A DNA stretch of 64,000 nucleotides from Agrostemma githago. Taxonomy: Eukaryota > Streptophyta > Magnoliopsida > Caryophyllales > Caryophyllaceae. The first letter of the stretch is position 1, and every line of letters begins with the position of its first letter. Of this stretch, positions 13,044-22,984 are shown in pieces. The stretch covers positions 29,785,844-29,849,843 of the forward strand of contig OY288243.1 in NCBI GenBank assembly GCA_958450325.1, in the 5' to 3' direction. A program made the translations under genes and the position numbers. The notes under the pieces are model-generated. The model was not told the origin of the DNA, did no database searches, and was given only the letters and a program-made list of their open reading frames with translations.

Positions 13044-14197
13044 TACCTGATGTACCACATGTCATCGGGGTTCCTAGGGTGAGACTCGAAGAAAAATCGT
13101 TCGTATATTAGTGTGCGCGCATTAGTTTAATGATTCATGCATAACCCAATTTTTTTCCTGGGCCGGTTACTTTTGACCGACGTCCCACTATACCACGGTG
13201 CATTCCTACATGGGTGCGCTAAAGACTTTGATGGCAGAACTCGTATGGGTTTTGCGGCATGTCCTAAGACCAACTCGGCTTAAGGAGTCCGTCCTGATTT
13301 ACGAGAATGCCATCGTTGTTTGTATAGACCCTATTTCGACCGACCGAGACTTAGTGTAAAGCATACATAAGCGTCGTTATAATGCTTGTTTGACTACGTC
13401 CTGCTTGGTTTTTCAAAAACCGTCATTTCAAAAATGCATCTTCTCCAAAAAATACCAAATTTTGAAAAACCCCGAAATACTGTCCGTTTCGGGACCCGCC
13501 TTTTCAAAAATATCCAATTTCAAAAATTCGGAATGGCGCCGAAACTTAGGATCAACGATTTGACTCAAAATATCCTTTTCTTTAGCCGGCATGCTGTCCG
13601 TTCTGACTGTCAAATTTACAACACCACCTCGATTTTTGGAATTTTCAAATTCTAATCTCGTCTTACAAAATTCCGTTTTCGGTTTTCAAACCTTCGAAAA
13701 TTCGCTCATTTTATATTCAAAAATCAAAATTTCAAACATCCAACTTTCCAAACAAATCTTCCTTATTATAGGACCTACCGTTTATCCGTGTGTCGGGTCT
13801 TTGCATAGTATGTCGAAGGTTTATAGCGTCGAAACTCTGTCGATCTTACATCACGAGGTTCCCCCCTTTCCCGAGTCCGCCTTATTTGTCAAGGCACAAC
13901 CAACCCGCGTAGGGCATACCCCTACAAAGGAAAGTCCGTCCGTACACTCGAGTCAAAAGTCTGGGGAAAAGTCTCACGTGGACCTTCCTTCGAACGGGAT
14001 TAGGCCCACAAAGCCAAAGTCCCAAGGAAGTTATACCACCCACGAGTCATCCGTCTAGATGTCCTTCTCGAGTCTTTAGTCCTTTTTCCTTTTGTCGCTC
14101 GGGATGTACTCTTTTTATGATTTCGAGATCTGGGTTCGGTTTCTGATTACGCGGTGTTCTTACAAACAGGCCACCGTCCACCAGACACAACCGCAAA
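13044..14197 (+). other. Element C 5' leader
   Basis: This long leader is non-coding by inspection, although open frames of 89 and 155 codons cross it. Between 13430 and 13760 it is built of TTTTCAAAAAT/CGAAATTTTCAAAATTC-like words and holds one copy of the unit CTTAGGATCAACGATTTGAC...TTAGCCGGCATGCTG, which occurs three times in the leader of element G. The frames arise from this low-complexity sequence and are not supported as genes. Confidence 0.6.
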
Positions 14198-14461
14198 ATG
14201 GAAGCAGCGTTGAACAATCTGAAGGCCTCCGTGGATGCCATGGCGGCCAAACAAACCGACATTGATGCCCAACTGACCGAAATGAGGGATGGTCAAGTGG
14301 TTATTGTTGCTCGTATGGCTGCAGTGGAGCAAAGGGCTCCTAATGCCGAGGCTACTGGGACTCTAGCTGAACTAGTCAGCGCGGTACGCTGACTGGAGGA
14401 ACAAGTTCACTTAGCTAGGAGTAACAATATTCATCGGGAGAATAGCCGAGAGTACTCCCCG
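14198..14461 (+). pseudogene. gag: Element C gag, N-terminal coiled-coil part
   Basis: The frame starts MEAALNNLKASVDAMAAKQ and continues as a heptad-rich amphipathic helix, as in N-terminal gag of Tat elements. TGA at 14390-14392 stops it, but the same frame continues through LEEQVHLARSNNIHRENSREY into the gag core at 14462. The original start was probably this ATG, and the stop is a later mutation. Elements A and G have coiled coils at the same place. Confidence 0.7.
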
Positions 14462-15034
14462 GTGAGCGACAAGCTGCCCGCGAACCTGAATCTCACGGGC
14501 TTGCCCATGTTCGAAGGAACCGAGGACCCGTTACTACATGTACGGGCCTTCAAAGAATTCATGGCTATCAAAGGGGTAGATTCTTCAATGTTCAAGAATC
14601 TTTTTGCTGCGTCCCTTGAAAAGCACCCACGGGCCTGGTACTATAGGCTAGACCCGAAAAAATACCCTACTTGGGATGATGTGGCTACGGAGTTTGCTCG
14701 GAACTATGCTGATAACACCGAGATCCAAACCACAATGCGGTCGTTGGAGGTCATGGCCCAAGAACCCAAAGAAGGTTTTACTAAGTACCTTCAACGCTGG
14801 AGGGCCGAGAGCGTGAAACTGGTCAATAAGCCCAGTGAAAAGACTTTAGTGGAGACTTTCGTCAAAAACCTCCTCCCCTCCTACCGGGTCCATCTCCGGT
14901 ACGCTGTCATACCCAATTTCACCACCCTTACTGAAATGGGTATGAGAATTGAAGACGACCTGAGGCTGGAGGGCCTTACTAAGGCCTCTGGCAAAGGATA
15001 CCAAGGGGCTTCCACTTCCACCACTAAGCCCTAA
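14462..15034 (+). pseudogene. gag: Element C gag core (retrotrans_gag domain)
   Basis: This 190-codon segment holds the capsid-like retrotrans_gag domain of plant Ty3/gypsy elements. Seen motifs are LPMFEGTEDPLLHVRAFKE, AASLEKHPRAWYYRLDP, TWDDVATEFARNYADN, EGFTKYLQRWRAESVKL and LVETFVKNLLPSYRVHL. Gag assembles the particle in which reverse transcription occurs. The internal ATG at 14462 need not be the true start, because the frame is open from the previous stop at 14392. The segment ends at an in-frame TAA (15032-15034) and resumes in the same frame with the zinc knuckle region, so gag was one frame, later broken by stops. Confidence 0.88.
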
Positions 15035-16369
15035 GCTGCAACCCGCAGCATTTTCGACGCGGTTAATCTACTAGATGCCCCGTCCAACAAGAACACCCCA
15101 CCTCGGGTTTTCACTAATATAGGTACCACCTATACTTATGCCTTAAAAAGGCTATCCTCAAAGGGCCTAATCCAACCGATAGGCCCTACCCCTGAAGTTC
15201 CGGTCGAGCGACGCTCCAAGAACTACAATGTCCAAGCTTACTGCCAGTACCACCGAGGCAATGGGCATGACACCGAAAAGTGCTGGAAACTGAAGCACTT
15301 GATCCAGGACCTGATTGAGAGCGGTAAAATCCTGCTACCCGGAGATAAGCCGAGTAACAAAGAAAACCCTTTCAGCTCCCATGCCATCTTTGCCGGGGAG
15401 GTGATTGATTGCTCTCATCTTATCTCTCCATTTATCCCGCAAGTGAACGGGTTCTGGTTTGACGACGAGGACGATGTCTACCTCGCTAAAGGGGAAACCG
15501 TTCCCATCACTCCTGAGCAGATTCGCGAGGCTAAATCCCGAGTCTTAGCCAGTAACCACCTTGGTCGTCCCTATCAAGCCACTAGCTCTAGGGACATCCC
15601 TATCCCAAAAACCGTCACAGATCCACTCGGAATGGAAGTCGCCCCTGAGGAGCCGACTGCTGAAACGGCCCTCGTGAAGCAACTAAAGAAGACCAAAGTT
15701 GACCTCACCATATGGCAACTCCTAGTTAGCTCACAAGAACATCGAGAAGCACTCACTAAGGCTCTCGATCAAGTTAAGATCGACTCTTTGGCTACCCCTG
15801 CTGAAATGGTAGCCACGGTCCTGCCCCACTTGAAGGGCAAAACGAAGGAAGGAGGCCCAATGATCACTTTCTCTGAAGCCGACCTACCGCCGTTCGGGGC
15901 CTCCCATAATATGGCCCTCTATATTACGGTGATCTGCAGAGGGAAATACCTCCCGATGACTTTAGTCGATGACGGGTCAGCTGTGAACGTCCTTCCCTTA
16001 AGGACCGCCAAAGCCCTCGACATTACCGAGGCCGATTATATCCCGACGGCTCAGACCATCCAAGCCTTTCATGGGAGCCCTAAGTCGGTAGCTGGGGCCA
16101 TAAAGCTGACCATTATAACGGGACCAATAGAAAAGGAGCTTGAATTCCAGGTGATCGATGTCACCTCATCTTTCAATTTGCTCCTAGGTAGGCCGTGGAT
16201 CCACGCGGTCAAAGCGGTATCCTCCACCCTCCACCGAAAGATCAAGATACCTTTGCTCGACAACGTTATTACTTTGGAGGCAACCCCAACGACTGTGGCT
16301 AGCTGTAACGCCACGGGCCGCACGGACCTCTGGGGGTTCGACTTTGTGGGAATGATCGAGGAAGAGTAG
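15035..16369 (+). pseudogene. gag-pro: Element C gag C-terminus and aspartic protease
   Basis: In the same frame as the gag core this stretch gives RSIFDAVNLLDAP, then a knuckle-like motif CQYHRGNGHDTEKC at about 15241-15282 followed by WKLKHLIQDLIESGK. A retropepsin domain follows, with the active-site motif LVDDGSAVNVLPL (about 15962-16000) in which DDGS replaces the usual DTGA, as in Tat proteases. AFHGSPKSVAGAIKL and FNLLLGRPWIHAVKA complete it. The protease cuts the polyprotein in the particle. An in-frame TAG at 16367-16369 ends this part and the frame then continues into the reverse transcriptase region. The TAG may be a mutation or, less likely, a controlled gag-pol stop. Confidence 0.85.
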
Positions 16370-18573
16370 CTTTTTAGGCCTTACTTCACAACTAGCATCG
16401 ACACGATACTACAAAACCTAGGGTACTTACCGGGGGCTACCTCTCGACCCAATCTTCCAGCTGGAAAGATCATCGAGGTCCTTAAGGACGAAGACTCTCA
16501 CTTCGGCCTTGGCTATGCCGCCACTCCGGGCAACGTTGTCCGAGCAGGAATCGAAAAGGCCTGCAACATCATTAAGGGTATCCACTTGAGCCCTTACAGC
16601 CCACGTTTGTCTGACTACTTTGTCACACCGGTATTCGGGGCTATCCAGGTTGGTCTGTACCAACCCAATGCTGCGCACCTCGGGACCCAATCGGCCCGGG
16701 ACTGCAACTACATCCCGGATGATGTGTTCGCCCTCATCCAGTCTGATGGAGCTGACAATGATGAGCCCGCACTGGGACTGCACTTCGGGGAAGACACCAT
16801 AACCCCGACTCCAAAGGAAGACCTGGTCAACCTGATTCTCCGCAGCAACAGGTTTGACCCGACCAAGCTGATCTCGGATGTTGGTTCCGAGACGGGAAAC
16901 ATGGCCTGGAGAAAGACTGTCAAGTGGACTGACAGTCATGGAAGGATCTACAAGCTGGTCACTGGAGAGGGAGACATGCCTGAGTCCGAGTCCGAGTCCG
17001 AGTCTGAGTCGGAGTCAGAGTCAGAGTCTGAGGTCGTGTCTAGGGAGTCTGGTGCTAGAGTCACTCCTGTAACCCCTCTCCCACTTGTCATTCCTGCTGC
17101 TGGCACTTCGGGATCTGTCCCGCGTGCCTTACCAATTCCGCCACTGACCAATGATCAGATGGCTGCTCTTTTCAAGCTATTTTCAAAATTTTCAATCAAT
17201 AATAACAACCGTTCTGCTTACGACTTGTCTCTTTTAAATTCTGCTTTCAAAAATATTTTATGCAATGACATTGAGAAACCCGACGAACAGGTACCCTTAC
17301 CTCCACATCTGATCGAGCAACTAGAGCAAAGGGAATCCCGGAGTCCGGTAATCGAAGAGACCGAGTCCATCAATTTGGGAACAACCTTAGAGCCTCAGAT
17401 GCTTAATATAGGGTTATCTTTAGATCCCGAGGAGAGACAACAATTCACGAACCTCCTCCAAGAATTCAAAGATGTCTTCGCATGGTCCTACAAGGACATG
17501 CCGAGGATAGACCGGGAGATAGCCGAGCACCACATACCGATTAAAGACGGGTGCAAACCGGTTAAGCAGAAGCTCCGCCGAATGAGGCCCGAGTGGTCTC
17601 TCAAAGTAAAAGAAGAAGTCGATAAACAGTTCAAAGTCGGCTTCATACAAGTGTCCGAGTATCCGGACTGGGTGGCAAACATCGTACCGGTTCCTAAAAA
17701 GGACGGTAAGGTGTGGGTATGCGTAGATTTTTGGGATCTTAACAAGGCGAGCCCAAAAGATGATTTTTCGTTACCACACATCGACATACTGGTGGATAAC
17801 ACGGCCGATCATGCCCTTCTGTCATTTATGGATGGGTATGCCGGGTACAATCAGATAAAGATGGCGGAAGAAGATATGAGTAAGACTACCTTCACCACAC
17901 CTTGGGGTACTTACTGCTATACCGTCATGCCATTTGGTCTCATTAATGCTGGGGCCACGTACCAAAGGACCGCTACCACTTTATTACATGACATGATGCA
18001 TAAAGAGGTAGAGGTTTATGTGGACGACATGATCGTCAAATCCAAAGAACGGGACGGTCACATCACCGCCCTAAGAAAATTCTTCACCCGATTGCGCAAA
18101 TACAACATGAGGCCAAACCCTCAAAAGTGCAGCGTCGGGGTAACATCAGGCAAATTACTGGGCCATATCGTTATCCAACGAGGCATCGAAGTCGACCCAG
18201 CTAAAATTAAAGCCATTACCGAGATGCAACCTCCTAAAACCGAAAAAGAAATAAGGGGATTTCTCGGGAAAGTCCAGTATATCAGTCGGTTCATTTCCAA
18301 ACTAACCATGGTGTGTGAACCGATTTTCAAGAAACTGAAAGTAGGGGAACAGGTACTATGGGATGACAAGTGCCAGGCTGCTTTCGACAAAATCAAGGAA
18401 ATCTTGTCTGCTCCGCTAGTCTTAATGCCAGCTCAACCCGGTTTGCCTCTATCGTTATACCTAACGACGACCGAGACAGCCATGGGGGCTATGCTGGCCC
18501 AGACAATTTACTCCGAAGAACGAGCCATCTATTACATCAGCAAAAGTTTTAAGAGTATGAATGCAAATATACC
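16370..18573 (+). pseudogene. pol: Element C reverse transcriptase and first RNase H
   Basis: The frame is open from 16370 to 18730 in the gag-protease frame; the first ATG is at 16586. A linker with an eight-unit ES repeat precedes the reverse transcriptase. RT motifs are seen in order: IVPVPKKDGKVWVCVDFWDLN, LLSFMDGYAGYNQIKM, FTTPWGTYCYTVMPFGLINA, the catalytic VEVYVDDMIVKS (about 18008-18043) and KLLGHIVIQRGIEVDPAK. RNase H begins at LPLSLYLTTTETAMGAMLAQ. The CVDFWDLN motif has W where R is usual, a likely inactivating change. Near 18560-18574 the frame shifts: the following YECKYTMLEKTCLALVWA is read one frame over. The protein copies element RNA into DNA in the cytoplasmic particle. Confidence 0.92.
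16982..17032 (+). repeat. GAGTCN hexamer repeat encoding (ES)n in pol linker
   Basis: Eight consecutive GAGTCN hexamers plus a final GAG encode an alternating Glu-Ser run ending EVVSRES. It lies between protease and reverse transcriptase. Serine/glutamate-rich runs also end the shortened gag of A (about 410-445) and occur in G (about 63945-63965), so the acidic linker is a shared family trait. Confidence 0.9.
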
Positions 18574-20130
18574 ATGCTCGAAAAGACGTGCTTGGCCCTT
18601 GTTTGGGCCACTAAGAAGCTCCAACATTATATGCTCAGCTACGAGGTCCATGTGCTATCCAAGATGGACCCGATCAAATACCTCTTCGAAAAGCCCGTTC
18701 TCAATGGTCGCATTTCTAGATGGACTCTAATGCTGGCGGAGTTCGATCTAAAATTAGTGCCATTAAAAGCTATTAAAGGCCGGGTAGTAGCTGAATTCCT
18801 TGCTGACAGTCCCGTAACCGAAGAAGGACACACCGATACCTGGTCCTTCCCAGATGAAGATATCTTCCATACCGATACCGAAACATGGGATTTATACTTC
18901 GACGAAGCATCCAATTTTCGAGGGTTCGGAGACGGGATCCTCCTAATTTCACCAAATGGGGAGCATACTCCCGTATCCATCAAACTGGACTTTGATGTTA
19001 CCAATAATGCAGCCGAATACGAAGCATGCATTTATGGGCTACAAGCCGCCGCCGATCTGGGGATCACAAATCTCCGGGTACACGGTGATTCATCCTTGGT
19101 CATTAACGAAGCACTTCAAAAATGGAAAACTCGGAACACTAATCTCGTGGCCTACCAGGCACGAGTAAGGGATCTCGAGAAACAATTCCAAAAGGTGGAG
19201 TACATATACCTGCCTCGAGAAGAAAATCAGTTTGCAGATGCACTCTCAAAATTGGCGTCTTTGCTAAACATTCCTGACCATGTGACCAGTATGCCAATTT
19301 GCGTCGAAAGACGGTCCAAGCCGGCATACATTCACGACATTGAAGACATTGAGATAACTGATCCTGAACCATGGTATCAGGCTTTGTTAACGTACCTGAC
19401 AAACGGAGAATATCCTCCCGGGACCGAAGGCCAGGCCAAGAAAGCCTTACGAAGGCTAGCCACCCAGTTCATCCGTACTGATGACGGGCAACTGTACAAA
19501 AAGACGGCAGAGGGGGCCCTTCTCCTTTGTGTTGACAAATATAAAGCCGAAAAGGTCATGGTTAAAGTGCATGATGGCAAATGTGGCTCACATATGAATG
19601 CCCAGATGCTAGTCCGAAAAATCATGAGGCTCGGGTACTACTGGAATACTATGGAGGCCGACTGCCAGTTATATGTCAAACATTGTCATAACTGCCAAAT
19701 TTTCGCCAATGTGCAACATATGTCGTCATCCTTGCTTTATACCATGACGTCACCCTGGCCATTCTCGACATGGGGTATCGACATAATCGGGAAAATAAAT
19801 CCCTCTGCTACCGGAGGACACTGTTTCATCTTAGTAGCTATCGACTACTTTACCAAATGGGTCGAAGCTGAGTCATATCGCATCCTCAATGCTAAGCATG
19901 TTGCCAAGTTTATCCAAAATAAGATAATATGCCGGTACGGGATCCCGCACGAGTTTATCAGTGATCACGGGACTCATTTTCAGGCCGAAACAGCGGCCCT
20001 GCTGATCAAGTATAAAATTCAAAGGTATACGTCTTCACCTTACCGTCCCCAAACAAATGGAGCGGTAGAGGCTGCCAACAAAACAATTGTCACCATACTC
20101 AAAAAGATAGCTGATAATTACCGGGACTAG
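18574..20130 (+). pseudogene. pol: Element C RNase H end, second (archaeal-type) RNase H and integrase
   Basis: This frame completes the first RNase H (EKTCLALVWATKKLQHYML) and then shows a second RNase H with four acidic positions: LYFDEASN, NNAAEYEACIYGL, VHGDSSLVINEAL and NQFADALSKLAS. The usual DGAS is DEAS here. The extra RNase H is diagnostic of Tat elements. The integrase zinc-binding region follows (HDGKCGSHMNAQ with CHNCQIFAN), then the DDE core: D in STWGIDIIGKIN, D in FISDHGTHFQAE and E in GAVEAANK. Integrase inserts the DNA copy into the chromosome. TAG at 20128-20130 cuts the frame shortly after the catalytic glutamate. The region is frameshifted relative to the upstream RT, so it could not now be made as one polyprotein. 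Confidence 0.92.
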
Positions 20131-20621
20131 CCCGACAAAATACCTTTTGCCCTATGGGGATACCGGACGTCAGTCCGCACCGCAACCGGTGCGACACCAT
20201 ATTATTTAACATATGGGATGGAAGTGGTCCAACCAGTCGAGCTGGAGGTACCGTCCCTCAGAATCCTGTTAGAAAGTCAAGTACCCGAAGCTGACTGGGT
20301 TCGAGCACGGTATGACTCGTTGGTTCTACTCGACGAACGACGATCTCGTGCCCTCAACAATATACAAATCTACCAGAAAAGGATCTAACGAGCCTTCAAC
20401 AAAAGGGTAAGGCCCAGGAATATTAAAGAAGGGGATCTGGTCCTTAAATCGGTTCGAGCTTTATTACCAATTGACCAAGGGGAAAATTCAAACCTAATTG
20501 GGCTGGGCCATACTTGGTAAAGAAGATCCTATCGGGAGGAGCAGTAATGCTAACGGACCTGGACGGGAATGAGTTCGTCAACCCAACCAACCTGGACCAG
20601 CTGAAGCGTTACTACCCATAG
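20131..20621 (+). pseudogene. pol: Element C integrase C-terminal region
   Basis: Translation past the TAG in the same frame gives FALWGYRTSVRTATGATPYY, LTYGMEVVQPVELEVPSLR and RAFNKRVRPRNIKEGDLVLK, the usual integrase C-terminal region of Tat elements. A second stop is at 20386-20388 and a one-base shift near 20480. The end reads GPYLVKKILSGGAVMLTDLD and finishes LDQLKRYYP before TAG at 20619-20621. This gives the natural end of pol. I see no chromodomain, as expected for Tat. Confidence 0.85.
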
Positions 20622-21007
20622 CCATTTCTCAATGTCATTAGCAAATTTTATCAAAATCATTTTACAAAAAGAAAGTCAATAAGCTAGAATTATTTATTCT
20701 ACTGTCACAAGCATCTTGAACCAATAGTCTTGGTGTAATTCGAGATTGCAGATTTACTGAGCTTGAACTACGTTTGGTTTGATTCCGCTAATTTCGGATA
20801 TGTAGGCAGCCCCTCAAAAGGGCACAACCAGTGCAATCGAGAAAAGACAGGAACGGTTTAATAATAAACTTCCTTTATTAATTATCACAAAAAAATCCCG
20901 ATAAACTCGGGAAATTACGAATGCTGGAATTCAAAAAAAACAACAAAAAAAGCACACAACAAAATTAGTAATAATATTTAAATAATAAAAAGCTAAGGAC
21001 TCGATGT
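20622..21007. other. Element C spacer between pol and antisense frame
   Basis: This spacer follows the pol stop, is AT-rich and carries no convincing frame. It contains AATAATAAACTTCCTTTATTAATTATC-like A/T runs that could serve polyadenylation on either strand. Confidence 0.4.
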
Positions 21008-22216
21008 TCAAGGCATCTTGCTCTTCCCCTTGTCCTTGGCCTCCTTGGCCGTCCACTGACGACGACGCGGAGGAGAGCGTTCCCAAATCACCACGGGAAC
21101 CTCCTTAGCCCGGACTCGCCTCTCTAAACTTGAGTCCTCAATCACATCAATGGGCCCTCACGGGCTCAGGAGGCCGGTCACGTGGGCCTAGCCGGTCTCT
21201 AACCGCCAACCTTGGCCCAAGTCGTCTCTCTAAGTCAGTCTGGGGGCTTGGCTGCCCCCGAGTGCTGCTAGCACCAGCATCCTTAGATCGAGTCTTAGTA
21301 TGTGACTTAAGACCCGATTCTAATCGGACTAAAGTAGCAGGAGTGTCCCCCTCCTCGAAGAAACCCCTGTTGTCTTTCGCCGTCTCCCGGCGGACCAATT
21401 CGAAAAGGCCTCATCGACCTTCAAAGCCTTACGAGCTTCCTCAGACTCCTCGGAAGTCCACTTCCCGTAGGCACGTGAAACCCAAGCGGATTGGCAAGGG
21501 TTGGGTATAGTCCATGTGGGACGGGTGAACCATCTTTGCAGCCATGTGTCACACATAGCGTCCGTCAGTTGGAGCGAGACGCTAATGATTGCCTCAGTTT
21601 CAGGAATACGCTGAGACAAACCGACCTGCCTCAGGAGGCGGTCCGGGTAGATGTGAACTGTCCAGTCAAGAGACAGACTCAATGATCGACAGACGCTCTG
21701 ACAGCCATATCTGAAAAGGGATACACAAGTTCCGTAAGCAACATGAAGGTTCGCTACAGCCCACTCGATCGAGTATGACTATTCACTCGATCGAGTAAGC
21801 CCTCTGAAAGCAGACAGAAGCTCGTCGAGAGTGTCACTCGATCGAGTATCTCAGCTGACTCGATCGAGTAAGCCCTCCAAAAACGGGCAGAAGCACTTCG
21901 AAGGCGTCACTCGATCGAGTGACAGGTCCACTCGATCGAGTGATTTACGGACATCAGAAAATTCGCGTGGAAAAGAACAAAAAAAGCGCGAGTTGTGTAC
22001 CTGTAAGATACGGACGCTTCCCGTCAGCTGTCGGTCAGGGTCGAGCCTTCTAGCGTCGAGACCTATAATGATCTCCCCAGTGGCTAGCCAAGCGGGGCTA
22101 TGACCAGTCTCCATCTGGTCAACCACACCAATCAGCCTGATCGGACCCAAGCACGAGTCAGCCTCCATCATCCCTTCAAAGACGTAGCGGTGCAGCATAC
22201 AAAAGGCAAAAGCCAT
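21008..22216 (-). pseudogene. Element C antisense frame, plant mobile domain-like, with an apparent intron
   Basis: On the strand opposite to gag-pol, a gene-like unit lies between pol and the right LTR. From an ATG at 22216 it reads MAFAFCMLHRYVFEGM, then LIGVVDQMETGHSPAWLATG and SVRILQ. A splice donor-like CAG/GTACAC is at about 22000 and an acceptor-like TTTTCAG at about 21711; joining them continues as IWLSERLSIIES. Further on are HIYPDRLLRQVGLSQRIPE and CDTWLQRWF, then a basic end RRRQWTAKEAKDKGKSKMP before the stop at 21008. Order and motifs resemble the plant mobile domain (aminotransferase-like) family, known in some gypsy-type elements. Several frame changes are needed downstream, so this copy is broken. 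The role is unknown. Confidence is good for an antisense gene, moderate for the family. Confidence 0.65.
21763..21941 (+). repeat. Second ACTCGATCGAGT array, inside the antisense-frame intron of element C
   Basis: Six perfect 12-bp palindromes start at 21763, 21785, 21836, 21858, 21909 and 21930. They come in pairs 21-22 bp apart, repeated every 73 bp. Between pairs lie related spacers with GGGCAGAAGCACTTCGAAGG-like sequence. The same spacer (GGGCAGTAGCCACTTCGAAGG) precedes the last pair in the LTR at 11886-11906, so the LTR and this region share one repeated module. Confidence 0.92.
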
Positions 22217-22970
22217 ACGCCTATATGAGCAGCGGTAATCCTCACGTCTCGATTATTCATGAACTTGTCAGCCAAGTCGAAAAGGGGTCGTTAGCAGCGC
22301 AGTCAGATGGTCGATACCCACGACGGAAATTTGAATCTTCTTGAAAGTCTAAAGGATTTTGAGGAGAGGAAGGGGTTTGTGAGTTGGGATGCAGAAAACT
22401 AAAGCAGGGATTCCTATGCTTATAACGAGGAAACCTAACTAAACCCTAACTACCATGCCTCCTCAGCGGATTTGGGCCCTACTCAGGCCTGATTACAATT
22501 CAGAATCCAGAATGGGAGTCGAATCGTCCCGAGCATTCCTAAAAATTTCTAAAATATTTCAAAAAAATTCTGCTTTTCAAAAAATAAATATTTTATTTCC
22601 CCAGCACGAGTCGGTGTTTTGCCTGTGTGTTACATGCAATCTATTATGTGTCAGCATACAGGTACACCCCATACTTCAGAAGCAAGTCTCTACGCAACTA
22701 CATTACTCCCCAACGTGAGTCAGTATTTATCCCAGAACGCTACATCCAAGATGCGATGTATCAGCATACGGGTACACCTAGGACTTCCAAGGCAAGTCCG
22801 ACTCCCCACGGAGCTATCATCATCAGGACAGGTATGACTCTCTGCTTATGGCTGGCGAGCCCTTCACGCAAGTCTAATGGACTATAAACGACCCGACCGG
22901 AAAGGTGCCAGGTCGTAATCTGCGATTGGCCTGGTAGCTACTCTGACTTTTGCCTTGTCCAAGCCTCAGT
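22217..22970. other. Element C 3' untranslated region
   Basis: This is non-coding sequence between the antisense frame and the polypurine tract. It probably includes the upstream part of the antisense transcript. Two imperfect copies of about 115 bp occur at 22602-22700 and 22700-22820; each holds CAGCATACAGGTACACC or a close form followed by CTTC.AA.GCAAGTC. Confidence 0.5.
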
Positions 22971-22984
22971 CAGAGTGGGGGCTC
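22971..22984 (+). other. Element C polypurine tract
   Basis: CAGAGTGGGGGCTC lies directly before the right LTR start TGTAGACACCC. Its G-rich core fits plus-strand priming. Confidence 0.75.

Noticed and set aside
13386..14058. Open frames of 89 and 155 codons in the leader of element C
   Set aside because: Low-complexity leader sequence, no similarity to gag, and no continuity with the gag frame.
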